Positions 16,851 through 25,325 are shown, numbered from the stretch's first letter. The stretch is DNA of 64,000 bases from Planifilum sp021793745 (GCA_937983105.1 CALKAM010000163.1:1-64000), one strand, 5' to 3'. Made by a program: numbers and translations. The notes: a model not told the origin generated them from the letters alone.

Positions 16851-18163
16851 CGGGCGGCCGGGCGTTCAAAAGCGGAAGGGAGCTGTTGGAGGAGCAAGCC
16901 TGGGATTCCGCCCTCCGGTGCGTGCAATGCGGCTATTGCCTCCCCGTCTGTCCCACCTATTGTTCGATGGGGAAGGAGTCTGCCTCCCCCCGGGGAAGGA
17001 TCAACCTGGTCAAGCTGGCGGCGGAAGGGAAGGTGGATGTGCTGCAGGATCTGTCGGAGCCGATCGATCTGTGCCTGGGCTGTCGGGCCTGCGAAACCGC
17101 CTGTCCCGTCCAGGTGCCCTACGGCCACATCCTGGAAGCGGCCAAGGAGGCGATCGTTGCGGAGCGGGCGGAGGGGGTGACCTGGGAGGAGCGGCTTCGC
17201 GCGGGGATCCTCCGCCACCTCTTTCCCTATCCGCGGAGGTTGCGGCTCGCAGGGGGGCTGCTGTGGTTGTTTCAGCGGGCCGGCCTCCACAGCTTGCTGC
17301 GAAATGCGCAATTTCTGGCGAAGCGGGCACCGGCCCCCTTTCACTTGGGAACGGCGCTGCCCCGGGTGGAGGCGCCGTTTCGCCGGATGCGGCGGGGAAG
17401 TCTCCTGCCTGCCCGGGGGCCCAAAAAGGGGAGGGCGGCCTTTTTCGCCGGCTGCATCATGGATGAGATCTTTCACGGGGTCAACCGTTCCACCGTCGAT
17501 CTTCTCCGGCACGTGGGGCTGGAGGTGACCATCCCGAAGGCGCAGCGCTGCTGTGGCGCCCTGCATGCGCACCAGGGAATGCGGGCACAGGCAAAGCGGC
17601 TGGCGAAGGCCAACATCTGCGCCTTCGAGGCGTCGGGGGCGGAGGTGTACGTCAACAATGCCGGAGGGTGCGGGGCGATGCTCCGGGAATACGATCGCCT
17701 CTTCCAGGATGAGCCGGAGTGGCGGGAGCGCGCCGCCCGTTTTGTGGAAAAGATCCGGGATATTTCGGAGGTGCTGGTCCACTACGGTCCGCCCACCTAC
17801 CGGAAAGCGTGGGAGGGGGTTATCGTCTACCAGGATTCCTGCCACCTGCGAAATGTCCAAAAGGTGGTCGAGGAGCCCCGGCAGCTGCTTCGATCGATTC
17901 CGGGGGCCGTTTACGTGGAGATGGAGGACAGCGACCGCTGCTGCGGTTCCGGCGGCATCTACAATCTTCTCCATTTTGAAGAGTCCATAAAGATTTTAGA
18001 TGATAAAATGAAAGTAGTGGCCAAAACCGGCGCCTCCACTCTCGTCACCACCAATCCCGGCTGTCACTTGCAGATGAGGCTCGGTGCGGAGCGGAGGAAA
18101 GGGTCCGCTCCCCTGCGCGTGCGGCATCTCGTCGAGGTCCTGGCGGAGGTTTGTCTGGAGTAA
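16847..18163 (+). CDS. glcF: GlcF-like iron-sulphur subunit of a 2-hydroxyacid oxidase
   Basis: Iron-sulphur electron-transfer protein of 438 residues. Two ferredoxin-type [4Fe-4S] motifs lie near the N-terminus (CVQCGYCLPVCPTYC and CLGCRACETACPVQVPYG). Two CCG-type cysteine-rich domains follow (QRCCGALHAHQG; DSCHLRN and SDRCCGSGGIYN). It passes electrons from the FAD subunit to the quinone pool. It starts inside the stop of the GlcD gene (ATGA overlap), so the two are translationally coupled. It is the last gene before the second sigma-54 promoter. Confidence 0.9.
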   Translation: MTGGRAFKSGRELLEEQAWDSALRCVQCGYCLPVCPTYCSMGKESASPRGRINLVKLAAEGKVDVLQDLSEPIDLCLGCRACETACPVQVPYGHILEAAKEAIVAERAEGVTWEERLRAGILRHLFPYPRRLRLAGGLLWLFQRAGLHSLLRNAQFLAKRAPAPFHLGTALPRVEAPFRRMRRGSLLPARGPKKGRAAFFAGCIMDEIFHGVNRSTVDLLRHVGLEVTIPKAQRCCGALHAHQGMRAQAKRLAKANICAFEASGAEVYVNNAGGCGAMLREYDRLFQDEPEWRERAARFVEKIRDISEVLVHYGPPTYRKAWEGVIVYQDSCHLRNVQKVVEEPRQLLRSIPGAVYVEMEDSDRCCGSGGIYNLLHFEESIKILDDKMKVVAKTGASTLVTTNPGCHLQMRLGAERRKGSAPLRVRHLVEVLAEVCLE

Positions 18164-18169
18164 AAAAGT

Positions 18170-18195
18170 TTGACGTCCGTCAAGGGAACTTGACG
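18170..18195 (+). promoter_or_regulatory. Candidate activator-binding site upstream of a sigma-54 promoter
   Basis: TTGACG-TC-CGTCAA (18170-18183) is an inverted repeat, and a second TTGACG starts at 18190, exactly 20 bp after the first. This is two helical turns, about 40-55 bp upstream of the -24 element. The spacing suits an enhancer site for an NtrC-type activator, but no matching dyad was found at the 11543 promoter. Confidence 0.35.
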
Positions 18196-18222
18196 AAGTC
18201 CCCCCTTTTTGATACGAAATCA

Positions 18223-18239
18223 TTGGCATAATCATTGCA
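18223..18239 (+). promoter_or_regulatory. Sigma-54 (-24/-12) promoter of the OpuC-type ABC operon
   Basis: TTGGCATAATCATTGCA has the exact GG-N10-GC spacing (GG 18225-18226, GC 18237-18238) and matches TTGGCAC-N5-TTGCA at nearly all positions. Transcription should begin near 18250, just before the permease start at 18267. Confidence 0.75.
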
Positions 18240-18266
18240 TCGATAGAGGGTGGAAGGAGGGAGTCG

Positions 18267-18935
18267 ATGGAGCTGATCGAGTTTGTCCAATCCCATTGGG
18301 AGCAGATGTTGGAATTGGCCTGGGAGCATGTCCAGTTGGTGGGCTTGTCCGTGGGCGTGGCGATCCTGACCGGCGTCCCCTTTGGAATTTATATCAGCCA
18401 GAGGGAATCGCTGGCAAAGTGGGTGCTGGCTGTTGCCGGTATGATCATGACGATTCCGAGTATCGCCCTGTTTGGGATTATGATACCAATTTTTTCCGTT
18501 ATTAACCAGGGAATAGGTTTTGTTCCGGCCTTTACGGCACTGGTTCTTTATTCCCAATTGCCCATTATCCGGAACACGTACGTAGCCATCCAAAGCGTCG
18601 ATCCGGATATCCGGGATGCGGCGATCGGGATGGGGATGACGCCCCTGCAACGGTTGCGTCAAGTGGAGATTCCCATCGCCCTTCCCGTGATCATGGCGGG
18701 TGTGCGAACCGCCACCATATTAACCATCGGCATTGCTGCCATCGCGGCATATATCGGAGCCGGAGGGCTGGGAGAATACATTTCCCGCGGAATCTCCACC
18801 AGTTATACCACCATGGTGCAGGTGGGGGCGATCGCCGTATCGATCCTGGCGCTGTTGGCCGACTTTTTGCTGGGCAAATTTCAGAAGCGGATTGCTCCGA
18901 AGACACCGATGTCGAATAAGGAGGCGGTGCGATGA
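18267..18935 (+). CDS. opuCB: OpuC-type ABC transporter permease
   Basis: Inner-membrane permease of 222 residues with five or six helices. The typical binding-protein-dependent permease EAA-like loop is present (RDAAIGMGMTPLQRLRQVEIPIALPVIMAGVRTATI), followed by GAGGLGEYISRGI. It is the glycine betaine/carnitine/choline (OpuC) subtype. It is the first gene of a four-gene importer operon (permease, ATPase, permease, binding protein) with a good ribosome binding site and a sigma-54 promoter. The stop overlaps the ATPase start by 4 bp. Confidence 0.9.
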   Translation: MELIEFVQSHWEQMLELAWEHVQLVGLSVGVAILTGVPFGIYISQRESLAKWVLAVAGMIMTIPSIALFGIMIPIFSVINQGIGFVPAFTALVLYSQLPIIRNTYVAIQSVDPDIRDAAIGMGMTPLQRLRQVEIPIALPVIMAGVRTATILTIGIAAIAAYIGAGGLGEYISRGISTSYTTMVQVGAIAVSILALLADFLLGKFQKRIAPKTPMSNKEAVR

Positions 18936-19936
18936 TCGAGCTGAAGGATGTCACCAAGGTGTATAAGAGCGAGGAGGGGGATGTGAAGGCGGTCGACGGG
19001 GTCACCATGGAGGTCGGGGAGGGGGAGATCTGTGTTTTCCTGGGTCCCTCCGGCTGCGGGAAGACGACGCTCCTCCGCATGATCAACCGGATGATCGAAC
19101 CGACCCGGGGAACGATCCGGGTCAACGGACAGGATATTCAACAGATGGACCCCTATCAGCTGCGCCGTTCCATCGGGTACGTGATCCAGCAGACCGGCCT
19201 GTTTCCCAATATGACCGTCGAGCAAAACGTCACCGTTGTTCCCCGGCTGTTGGGATGGGACCGGGTGAAGATCAAGGACCGGTATAACGAGCTGATGGAT
19301 ATGATGGGGCTGAATCCCGACGAGTATCGGGACCGGTATCCCTGGGAATTGTCCGGGGGTCAACAGCAGCGCATCGGCGTGGCGCGGGCTTTGGCGGCGG
19401 ATCCGCCCGTGATGCTGATGGATGAGCCCTTCGCGGCCCTGGACCCGGTCATTCGAGATCACCTGCAGAGTGAGCTGCTTCGCATTCAGCGCACGGTCCG
19501 AAAAACCATTCTGTTTGTCAGCCACCAAATCGATGAAGCGATCCGTCTCGGCGATACCATCGCCATCTTTCAATCCGGAAAGCTGATGCAGCACGGCACG
19601 CCCGATGAGCTGTTGTCTCGGCCGGCCAATGACTTTGTCAGCCGGTTCGTGGGAAGCGATCGGCACTTGAAACGGCTCAGCCTTTTCCGAGTGCGGGATC
19701 TTTTGGACGGGACGGAAAAGAAGAGCGCCAAAAATGTGGGTCAGATCGATCCCCAGTATGCGGTTCACCTGGATACCAACCTGCGGGAAGCCTTGTCCAT
19801 CTTGCTTTCCTCGCCCACGGCTTCTTTGCACGTACTGGATGAGGATCAGCAGGTTGTCGGCAGGATCAACTGGAAGGATTTTGAAAAATTAGGAGCGATT
19901 CAATCCTCCTCGGATCCGGAATCCCTGGCGCAGTAA
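18932..19936 (+). CDS. opuCA: OpuC-type ABC transporter ATP-binding protein
   Basis: ATPase of 334 residues. Walker A is GPSGCGKTTLL (near 36-46), the Q-loop lies in GYVIQQTGLFPNM, the signature is LSGGQQQRIGVARAL, Walker B is VMLMDEPFAALDP and the switch histidine is in FVSHQIDEA. The C-terminal extension after residue 250 resembles one CBS repeat (YAVHLDTNLREALSILLSSPTASLHVLDEDQQVVGRINWKD), as in osmoprotectant transporters where CBS modules sense ionic strength. It is shorter than two-CBS OpuCA proteins. It energises uptake with the flanking permeases. Confidence 0.92.
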   Translation: MIELKDVTKVYKSEEGDVKAVDGVTMEVGEGEICVFLGPSGCGKTTLLRMINRMIEPTRGTIRVNGQDIQQMDPYQLRRSIGYVIQQTGLFPNMTVEQNVTVVPRLLGWDRVKIKDRYNELMDMMGLNPDEYRDRYPWELSGGQQQRIGVARALAADPPVMLMDEPFAALDPVIRDHLQSELLRIQRTVRKTILFVSHQIDEAIRLGDTIAIFQSGKLMQHGTPDELLSRPANDFVSRFVGSDRHLKRLSLFRVRDLLDGTEKKSAKNVGQIDPQYAVHLDTNLREALSILLSSPTASLHVLDEDQQVVGRINWKDFEKLGAIQSSSDPESLAQ

Positions 19937-19958
19937 GCGGACTTAAGGAGGTGAGATA

Positions 19959-20693
19959 TTGAAACGGAAGTCGGAACACCTGATCCGCACGGGATTGATC
20001 CTGGTTATGGTCGCATTTTTGGCATGGGCTTATGTGGCGGGATCTTTCCAATACATGCTGGAACATCCGGACGAGCTGCTTCATCTGATCATTCAACACC
20101 TGCAACTCGTGGGGCTTTCCACTTTATTGGCGGTGGCCATCGCGTTGCCCCTGGGGGTTTTGGTGACGCGCCCCCGTTTTCGGCGCCTGGAGTGGATCGT
20201 GGTCAATTTCGCCAACGTCGGACAGACGGTTCCCAGTCTGGCGGTATTGGCCCTTGCCATGTCCTATCTGGGCCTGGGATATCAAACGGCAGTCTTCGCC
20301 CTTTGGTTTCATTCGCTGCTGCCGATTTTGCGGAATACGGTGGCGGGGATTGAAAGTGTCTCCCCCGACATCATCGATGCCGGCAAGGGGATGGGCATGA
20401 AGCCGATGCAGGTTCTGTGGAAGCTGGAACTGCCCAACGCTTCCTATGCGATCATCGCGGGAATCCGCACCGCGACCGTGATCAATGTGGGCTCCGCCGC
20501 CCTGGCCTTTCTCATCGGCGGCGGCGGGTTGGGCGACTTCATCTTTACGGGGATCTCCCTCTATGACACGGGCATCATGCTGGCGGGCGCCGTCCCGGTG
20601 ACAGCCCTGGCGCTTCTGATCGATTGGCTGCTGGGATTGCTCGAAAAGTGGATCGTGCCCAAAGGCGTGCAGCGGGAGGCCGAGTTGATTTAA
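19959..20693 (+). CDS. opuCD: OpuC-type ABC transporter permease (second)
   Basis: Membrane permease of 244 residues, about 30% related by eye to the first permease in the operon. Its cytoplasmic coupling loop is DAGKGMGMKPMQVLWKLELPNASYAIIAGIRTATVINVGSAAL, followed by GGGGLGDFIFTGI. The TTG start is fixed by AAGGAGGTGAGATA directly before it. It lies between the ATPase and the binding protein in the canonical OpuC gene order. Confidence 0.9.
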   Translation: MKRKSEHLIRTGLILVMVAFLAWAYVAGSFQYMLEHPDELLHLIIQHLQLVGLSTLLAVAIALPLGVLVTRPRFRRLEWIVVNFANVGQTVPSLAVLALAMSYLGLGYQTAVFALWFHSLLPILRNTVAGIESVSPDIIDAGKGMGMKPMQVLWKLELPNASYAIIAGIRTATVINVGSAALAFLIGGGGLGDFIFTGISLYDTGIMLAGAVPVTALALLIDWLLGLLEKWIVPKGVQREAELI

Positions 20694-20713
20694 GGTGAAA
20701 GGTGGTTGAGAAG

Positions 20714-21631
20714 ATGAAACGTTGGCGTCTGTGGTTGGCAGTCCTGATGGTTGTTCCCCTCCTGGCTTTCACCGGATGCGGAGGTTCCGGAGGCGGGGGA
20801 GACAAGGGCGAGGTGACGATCGGCGGAAAAGATTTTACGGAGCAGCATTTGCTGACCAAAATCACCGCGGTCTACCTGAAGGAGCAGGGATATGACGTGG
20901 ACGAGGCGGGAAGCATGGGCAGCACCGTCGCCCGAAAGGCTCTGGAAAACGGGCAGGTGGACCTTTACTGGGAATACACCGGCACTGCGCTGATCGTATA
21001 TCATAAAAAACCGGCGATTACCGATCCGGATAAGGCCTTTGACGAAGTGAAAAAGATGGACGAAGAGAAGGATTTGGCCTGGCTTTATCAGTCGGGGGTG
21101 AACAACACCTATACGATCATGATGCGGAAGGATCAGGCGGAGAAGTTGAACATCCAGAGCATCTCCGACCTGGCCAAGATCGTCAAAAAGGATCCCAACC
21201 GCTTGACCTTTGCGACGAACGCCGAGTTTTTTTCGAGGGATGACGGTTTGAAGGGGCTGGAAAAGGCATACGGTTTCCGCTTTCCTGCCAATCAGGTGAA
21301 AAAGATGGATTCCGGGATTCTCTACAACGCCCTGAAGGAGGGGCAAGTGGATGTCTCCGTGGGCTTTGCCACGGACGGACGGATCAAGGCCTTCAATCTG
21401 GTGCGGTTGGAGGATGACAAGGGCTTTTTCCCGGCCTATAACGCTTCCCCGGTGGTCCGTCAGGAGGCGTTGAAAGAAAACCCGGACCTGAAGGAGCTGT
21501 TGGTCCGTCTGGCGGAACGGCTGGACACCGATACCATGGTGGAGCTGAACTACAAGGTGGATGTGGAACACCAGGATGTGACGGAAGTAGCCCGGGAGTG
21601 GCTGGTTTCCGAAGGATTGGTGAAGGAATAA
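20714..21631 (+). CDS. opuCC: OpuC-type substrate-binding lipoprotein
   Basis: Extracytoplasmic lipoprotein of 305 residues. It has a signal peptide with a lipobox (LLAFTGC, cysteine near residue 20), then a Gly-rich linker and the OpuAC domain. Conserved family stretches include VTIGGKDFTEQHLLTKI near the mature N-terminus, DLYWEYTGTALIVYHK, and FATDGRIKAFNLVRLEDDKGFFPAYNASPVVR. Such proteins bind glycine betaine, carnitine, choline or related compounds. Clustering with hydrolases and a hydroxyacid oxidase under sigma-54 control suggests nutrient uptake rather than osmoprotection, which is an inference. A terminator follows at 21712. Confidence 0.9.
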   Translation: MKRWRLWLAVLMVVPLLAFTGCGGSGGGGDKGEVTIGGKDFTEQHLLTKITAVYLKEQGYDVDEAGSMGSTVARKALENGQVDLYWEYTGTALIVYHKKPAITDPDKAFDEVKKMDEEKDLAWLYQSGVNNTYTIMMRKDQAEKLNIQSISDLAKIVKKDPNRLTFATNAEFFSRDDGLKGLEKAYGFRFPANQVKKMDSGILYNALKEGQVDVSVGFATDGRIKAFNLVRLEDDKGFFPAYNASPVVRQEALKENPDLKELLVRLAERLDTDTMVELNYKVDVEHQDVTEVAREWLVSEGLVKE

Positions 21632-21711
21632 CGGACGCATGATTTTCGTTGAAATCCCCGACAAACCCCGGCCGGGAGACCGCCTTCCTTCGGAGCGGCC
21701 GGTCTTCCGCC

Positions 21712-21737
21712 TGCGGAGATCCCACTCTCCGCATTTT
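21712..21737 (+). terminator. Rho-independent terminator after the ABC operon
   Basis: TGCGGAGA (21712-21719) and TCTCCGCA (21726-21733) form an 8-bp stem followed by TTTT. Confidence 0.7.
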
Positions 21738-21806
21738 CCATGGTATGGCGATGAACCGGGTTCGACTCCCTGCAGGGGCGGGGACGGATCGATCGATAGA
21801 AGGGGA

Positions 21807-21836
21807 GGGGGCGCGCTGCGGCGCAGCCCCCTTTTG
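21807..21836 (+). terminator. Second GC-rich hairpin with T tract
   Basis: GGGGG and CCCCC arms enclose an inner GCTGC/GCAGC stem and are followed by TTTTG. It lies in the 439-bp gene-free stretch between the ABC and acoABC operons, where I found no coding signal. Confidence 0.5.
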
Positions 21837-21946
21837 TCATCCGCGGGAGGTTTGGCCGATTCGGGTTTGCTGACCAGCCCTATCCCATTTTTTCTTCGGA
21901 TGATCGGACGGGAAGCCGAAGCGCCGATCCTGCGGCATTGGGGATC

Positions 21947-21979
21947 GGGCCGCCCGGGAGGGCCCTTTTTCTTTTTTTG
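21947..21979 (+). terminator. Hairpin and long T tract
   Basis: GGGCC (21947-21951) and GGCCC (21961-21965) bracket a GC-rich loop and are followed by a T-rich tract to 21979. It insulates the acoABC promoter just downstream. Confidence 0.55.
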
Positions 21980-21985
21980 GGCCTG

Positions 21986-22014
21986 TTGACAGAAACTATG
22001 GATAATTTTATACC
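21986..22014 (+). promoter_or_regulatory. Sigma-A promoter of the acoABC-like operon
   Basis: TTGACA (21986-21991), a 17-bp spacer and TATACC (22009-22014), with the start codon at 22071. The -35 hexamer is perfect. Confidence 0.65.
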
Positions 22015-22018
22015 TTAA

Positions 22019-22045
22019 ACAAATGTAAAGTAGATGAACATTTGT
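22019..22045 (+). promoter_or_regulatory. Candidate operator: ACAAATGT inverted repeat
   Basis: ACAAATGT (22019-22026) and ACATTTGT (22038-22045) are perfect inverted 8-mers with an 11-bp gap, covering the expected transcription start of acoABC. A similar ACATATGTAAAG occurs upstream of gutM near 25380, hinting at a shared regulator. This is inference from sequence only. Confidence 0.4.
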
Positions 22046-22070
22046 AAATTCTCCTACAGGGGGGATCCGG

Positions 22071-23057
22071 GTGTCGGTCACTTTTCCATTGCCTGCGGCG
22101 GTGTCGAAGGAAAGCCTTCCCCACCTCTATTATCAAATGTGGTTGATCCGGTATTTTGACGAGAAGGTGGACCAGTTCTTTGCCCGGGGCATGATTCACG
22201 GGACCACCCACCTCTATGTCGGACAGGAAGCCGTAGCGGTCGGGGCCTGTGCCGTTCTCCGGGCGGATGACAAGATTACGAGTACCCATCGCGGACACGG
22301 TCACTGCATCGCGAAGGGCGCCGATGTGAACCGAATGATGTCGGAATTGTTCGGGAAGTCCAACGGGTATTGCAAGGGGAAGGGCGGCTCGATGCACATC
22401 GCCGATCTGGAGAAAGGGAACCTGGGCGCAAACGGCATCGTCGGGGGTGGGATTCCCATCGCCGTTGGAGCGGCGTTGACCTCCAAGATGAAGGATCTGG
22501 GCTATGTGGTGCTCTGTTTTTTCGGAGACGGGGCGGCCAACGAGGGAAGTTTTCACGAATCGCTCAATCTGGCGGCCATCTGGGACCTTCCCGTGGTGTT
22601 TCTGTGTGAGAACAACCAGTATGGGATGTCCGGGTCGGTCAAGGACATGTTCCGGATTGAAAACATCGCCGACCGTGCAGCGGGATACGGCATGCCCGGC
22701 CGTGTGGTGGACGGCAACGACATCTTCCAGGTCATGAGCGCGGTGGATGAAGCGGTCCGCCGGGCCCGTTCCGGCAAGGGTCCCACCCTTCTCGAGGCCA
22801 AGACGTACCGCTGGAAGGGGCATTCCAAAAGCGACGCCAAGAAATACCGGTCGAGGGAGGAGGAGCGGTGGTGGCGGGAAAACCGGGACCCCATCCGACG
22901 GATGGAGGAGGTCCTCCTCGCTGAAGGGATTTTCACCCGGGACGAGGCCGAGGAGATGCGAAGAAGCGCTGCCCGGTCCATTGAAGAGGCGGTGGCATTC
23001 GCCGAAAAGAGCCCCATGCCTTCCCTGGATACGCTGGAAGAGGATGTATATGCCTGA
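22071..23057 (+). CDS. acoA: Acetoin/2-oxo acid dehydrogenase E1 alpha (TPP-dependent)
   Basis: E1 alpha subunit of 328 residues. It decarboxylates acetoin or a 2-oxo acid with thiamine diphosphate and passes the acyl group to lipoyl-E2. The TPP-binding motif is GDGAANEGSFHESLNLAAIWDLPVVF...NNQYG, and the early signature THLYVGQEAVAVGACAVL is present. KGKGGSMHIADLEKGNLGANGIVGGG is typical of AcoA-type rather than branched-chain E1. The GTG start follows GGGGGGATCC. It is the first gene of a three-gene operon with E1 beta and E2. No E3 gene is nearby, so a shared dihydrolipoamide dehydrogenase must serve. Confidence 0.85.
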   Translation: MSVTFPLPAAVSKESLPHLYYQMWLIRYFDEKVDQFFARGMIHGTTHLYVGQEAVAVGACAVLRADDKITSTHRGHGHCIAKGADVNRMMSELFGKSNGYCKGKGGSMHIADLEKGNLGANGIVGGGIPIAVGAALTSKMKDLGYVVLCFFGDGAANEGSFHESLNLAAIWDLPVVFLCENNQYGMSGSVKDMFRIENIADRAAGYGMPGRVVDGNDIFQVMSAVDEAVRRARSGKGPTLLEAKTYRWKGHSKSDAKKYRSREEERWWRENRDPIRRMEEVLLAEGIFTRDEAEEMRRSAARSIEEAVAFAEKSPMPSLDTLEEDVYA

Positions 23058-23087
23058 GGGGTGCAAAAAGGAAAAGGAGTGGGGGTC

Positions 23088-24074
23088 GTGAGGCAGATCA
23101 CCTATTTGGAAGCGGTGAGGGAATCGATCCGTCAGGCGATGCGGAACAATCCCGATGTGTTTCTCATGGGCGAAGACATCGGGATTTACGGAGGCGCCTT
23201 CGGTGTCACCCGGGGGATGCTTTTGGAGTTCGGACCGGAACGGATTCGGGATACGCCGATCTCGGAGTCCGCGCTGGCCGGATCGGCGGTGGGGGCGGCG
23301 ATGACGGGCATGCGGCCGATCGTCGAGCTGCAGTTTTCCGATTTCATCACCATCGCCATGGATCAGCTGGTGAATCAGGGAGCGAAGATCCGCTATATGT
23401 TCGGCGGCAAAGCCCGGGTTCCGATGGTGGTGCGGACCCCCGGCGGATCCGGCACGGGGGCGGCGGCGCAGCATTCCCAGAGCCTGGAGGCTTGGATGGC
23501 CCATATCCCCGGTCTGAAGGTGGTCCAGCCTGCCACACCCTATGATGCCAAGGGGCTGTTGAAGGCGGCGATCGACGATGACAACCCGGTGATCTTCTAC
23601 GAGCACAAGCTGCTTTACAAAACCAAGGGGCCCGTGCCCGAGGAGCCCTACGCGATTCCCCTGGGCCAGGCCGACATCAAAAGGGAAGGGACGGATATCA
23701 CCGTGATCGCCACCTCCATCATGGTTCACCGGGCCCTGGAGGCTGCGGAGACGCTGTCCCGGGAGGGGATCAGCGTGGAGGTGTTGGATCCCAGAACCCT
23801 GGTTCCATTGGACGAGGAGAGCATCGTTCAATCCGTCAAGAAGACCGGGCGGGTTCTGATCGTGCACGAGGCCGTCAAGCGCGGTGGATTCGGAGGCGAG
23901 ATTGCCGGAGTGATTGCGGAGAGCGAAGCCTTCGATTATCTGGATGCCCCCATCCGACGGCTGGGAGGAGCGGCGGTTCCCATTCCCTACAATCCCGTCC
24001 TGGAAAGGGCAGCCGTTCCCCAGGTGGAGGATATCGTCCAGGCGGTCCGGGAGCTCGTCCACAAACGGTTTTAG
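23088..24074 (+). CDS. acoB: Acetoin/2-oxo acid dehydrogenase E1 beta
   Basis: E1 beta subunit of 328 residues pairing with the E1 alpha encoded just upstream. Conserved regions include MGEDIGIYGGAFGVTRG, PISESALAGSAVGAAMTGMRPIVE, RTPGGSGTGAAAQHSQSLEAW and the C-terminal transketolase domain (VEVLDPRTLVPLDEESI, VHEAVKRGGFGGEIA). GTG 23088 is chosen because AAGGAG lies eight bases upstream and homologues begin with this Arg-Gln-Ile-Thr region. An in-frame GTG at 23061 has no ribosome binding site. Confidence 0.87.
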   Translation: MRQITYLEAVRESIRQAMRNNPDVFLMGEDIGIYGGAFGVTRGMLLEFGPERIRDTPISESALAGSAVGAAMTGMRPIVELQFSDFITIAMDQLVNQGAKIRYMFGGKARVPMVVRTPGGSGTGAAAQHSQSLEAWMAHIPGLKVVQPATPYDAKGLLKAAIDDDNPVIFYEHKLLYKTKGPVPEEPYAIPLGQADIKREGTDITVIATSIMVHRALEAAETLSREGISVEVLDPRTLVPLDEESIVQSVKKTGRVLIVHEAVKRGGFGGEIAGVIAESEAFDYLDAPIRRLGGAAVPIPYNPVLERAAVPQVEDIVQAVRELVHKRF

Positions 24075-24090
24075 GAGGGATGGATGGATC

Positions 24091-25302
24091 ATGGCCGAAG
24101 CGGTGTTGATGCCCAAATTGGGGATGACGATGGACAAGGGGACGATCCTGCGCTGGCTGAAAAAGGAGGGCGAGCCGGTGCAGGCGGGGGAGCCTCTGCT
24201 CGAAGTGATGACGGACAAGATCAATATTGAAGTGGAATCGGAAATCTCCGGAACCCTGCTCAAGGTTTATTATCCGGAGGAGGTGGAGGTTCCCGTCAAC
24301 CGGGTCATCGCCTACATCGGGGAAGCGGGGGAAGCGGTTCCGGAAACGCCGCCGGATGGAGAAGAAGCGGCGCCCCCACCGGCGGAGTCGCCGGACGAAG
24401 GGGCTCCATCGGCGGTGAGGGAGAAGGTCCGGGCCACCCCCTCGGCCCGGAAGCGGGCGCGGGAGCTGGGCGTCCCCCTGGAGCGGGTGCCGGGGACCGG
24501 ACCTCGGGGAAGGGTCCACCGCGCCGATGTGGAGAGCTATGCGGCAGCGATGGAGGAAAAGAAGGCATCGCCGCTTCCTCCGGGGAAGAAGGAATCGACC
24601 GTGGAGGAACAGCCGGCCCAGAGGATCCAAATGACGGGAATGCGGAGGGCCGTGGCCCGTCGCATGTCGGAAAGCGCATCGAATGCGCCCCATGTCACCC
24701 TGTTTTCGGAAGTGGATATGGGTGAAGCGGTCCGGTTGAGGGAACTGCTCCTGCCCGATGTGGAAAAAGAGACGGGCTTTCGTCTTTCCTATACGGAATT
24801 GATCATGAAGGCGGCCGCTGTCGCCCTGGCCAGGCATCCCTGGTTGAATGCTTCCCTCCAGGAAGAGGCGATTGTTCTCCACCGGGCGGTTCACATCGGC
24901 ATGGCCGTGGACGTCCCCGACGGGTTGGTCGTTCCCGTGGTAAGACACGTGGAGCGAAAGGGTTTGTCCGAATTGGTGCGGGAATGCAAAACGCTGGCGG
25001 ATCTTGCCCGGAGGGGAGCGCTTTCCCCGGATCAAATCCAGGGGGGAACCTTTACCATCAGCAATTTGGGCATGTATGACGTGGATGGGTTTACACCGAT
25101 CATCAATCCACCGGAGTCGGCCATCCTGGGAGTCGGACGGATTGTGGAAAAGCCGGTGGGAGACGACGGGGAGATCGTTCTTCGCCCGATGATGAGGCTG
25201 AGCCTCTCCTTTGACCACCGGATCATCGACGGCGCACCGGCCGCCGCCTTTTTGACGGACCTGAAGGGGATCCTGGAGCAGCCCTATCGGATGATCGCTT
25301 GA
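24091..25302 (+). CDS. acoC: Dihydrolipoamide acyltransferase (E2)
   Basis: E2 core of 403 residues. The lipoyl domain spans about 1-78, with the lipoylated lysine in VMTDKINIE near residue 43. A Pro/Glu-rich linker follows, then a peripheral-subunit-binding domain (ATPSARKRARELGVPLERVPGTGPRGRV). The catalytic 2-oxoacid acyltransferase domain ends with the active-site SFDHRIIDGA. The true start is ATG 24091 (MAEAVLMPKLG), the canonical E2 N-terminus. It is the last gene of the operon. Confidence 0.87.
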   Translation: MAEAVLMPKLGMTMDKGTILRWLKKEGEPVQAGEPLLEVMTDKINIEVESEISGTLLKVYYPEEVEVPVNRVIAYIGEAGEAVPETPPDGEEAAPPPAESPDEGAPSAVREKVRATPSARKRARELGVPLERVPGTGPRGRVHRADVESYAAAMEEKKASPLPPGKKESTVEEQPAQRIQMTGMRRAVARRMSESASNAPHVTLFSEVDMGEAVRLRELLLPDVEKETGFRLSYTELIMKAAAVALARHPWLNASLQEEAIVLHRAVHIGMAVDVPDGLVVPVVRHVERKGLSELVRECKTLADLARRGALSPDQIQGGTFTISNLGMYDVDGFTPIINPPESAILGVGRIVEKPVGDDGEIVLRPMMRLSLSFDHRIIDGAPAAAFLTDLKGILEQPYRMIA

Positions 25303-25325
25303 GATCAAAATCAAATCCTTTGAGA

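Noticed and set aside
22008..24263. 751-codon minus-strand frame opposite acoA/acoB
   Set aside because: No recognisable motif; the plus-strand E1 subunits are unambiguous.
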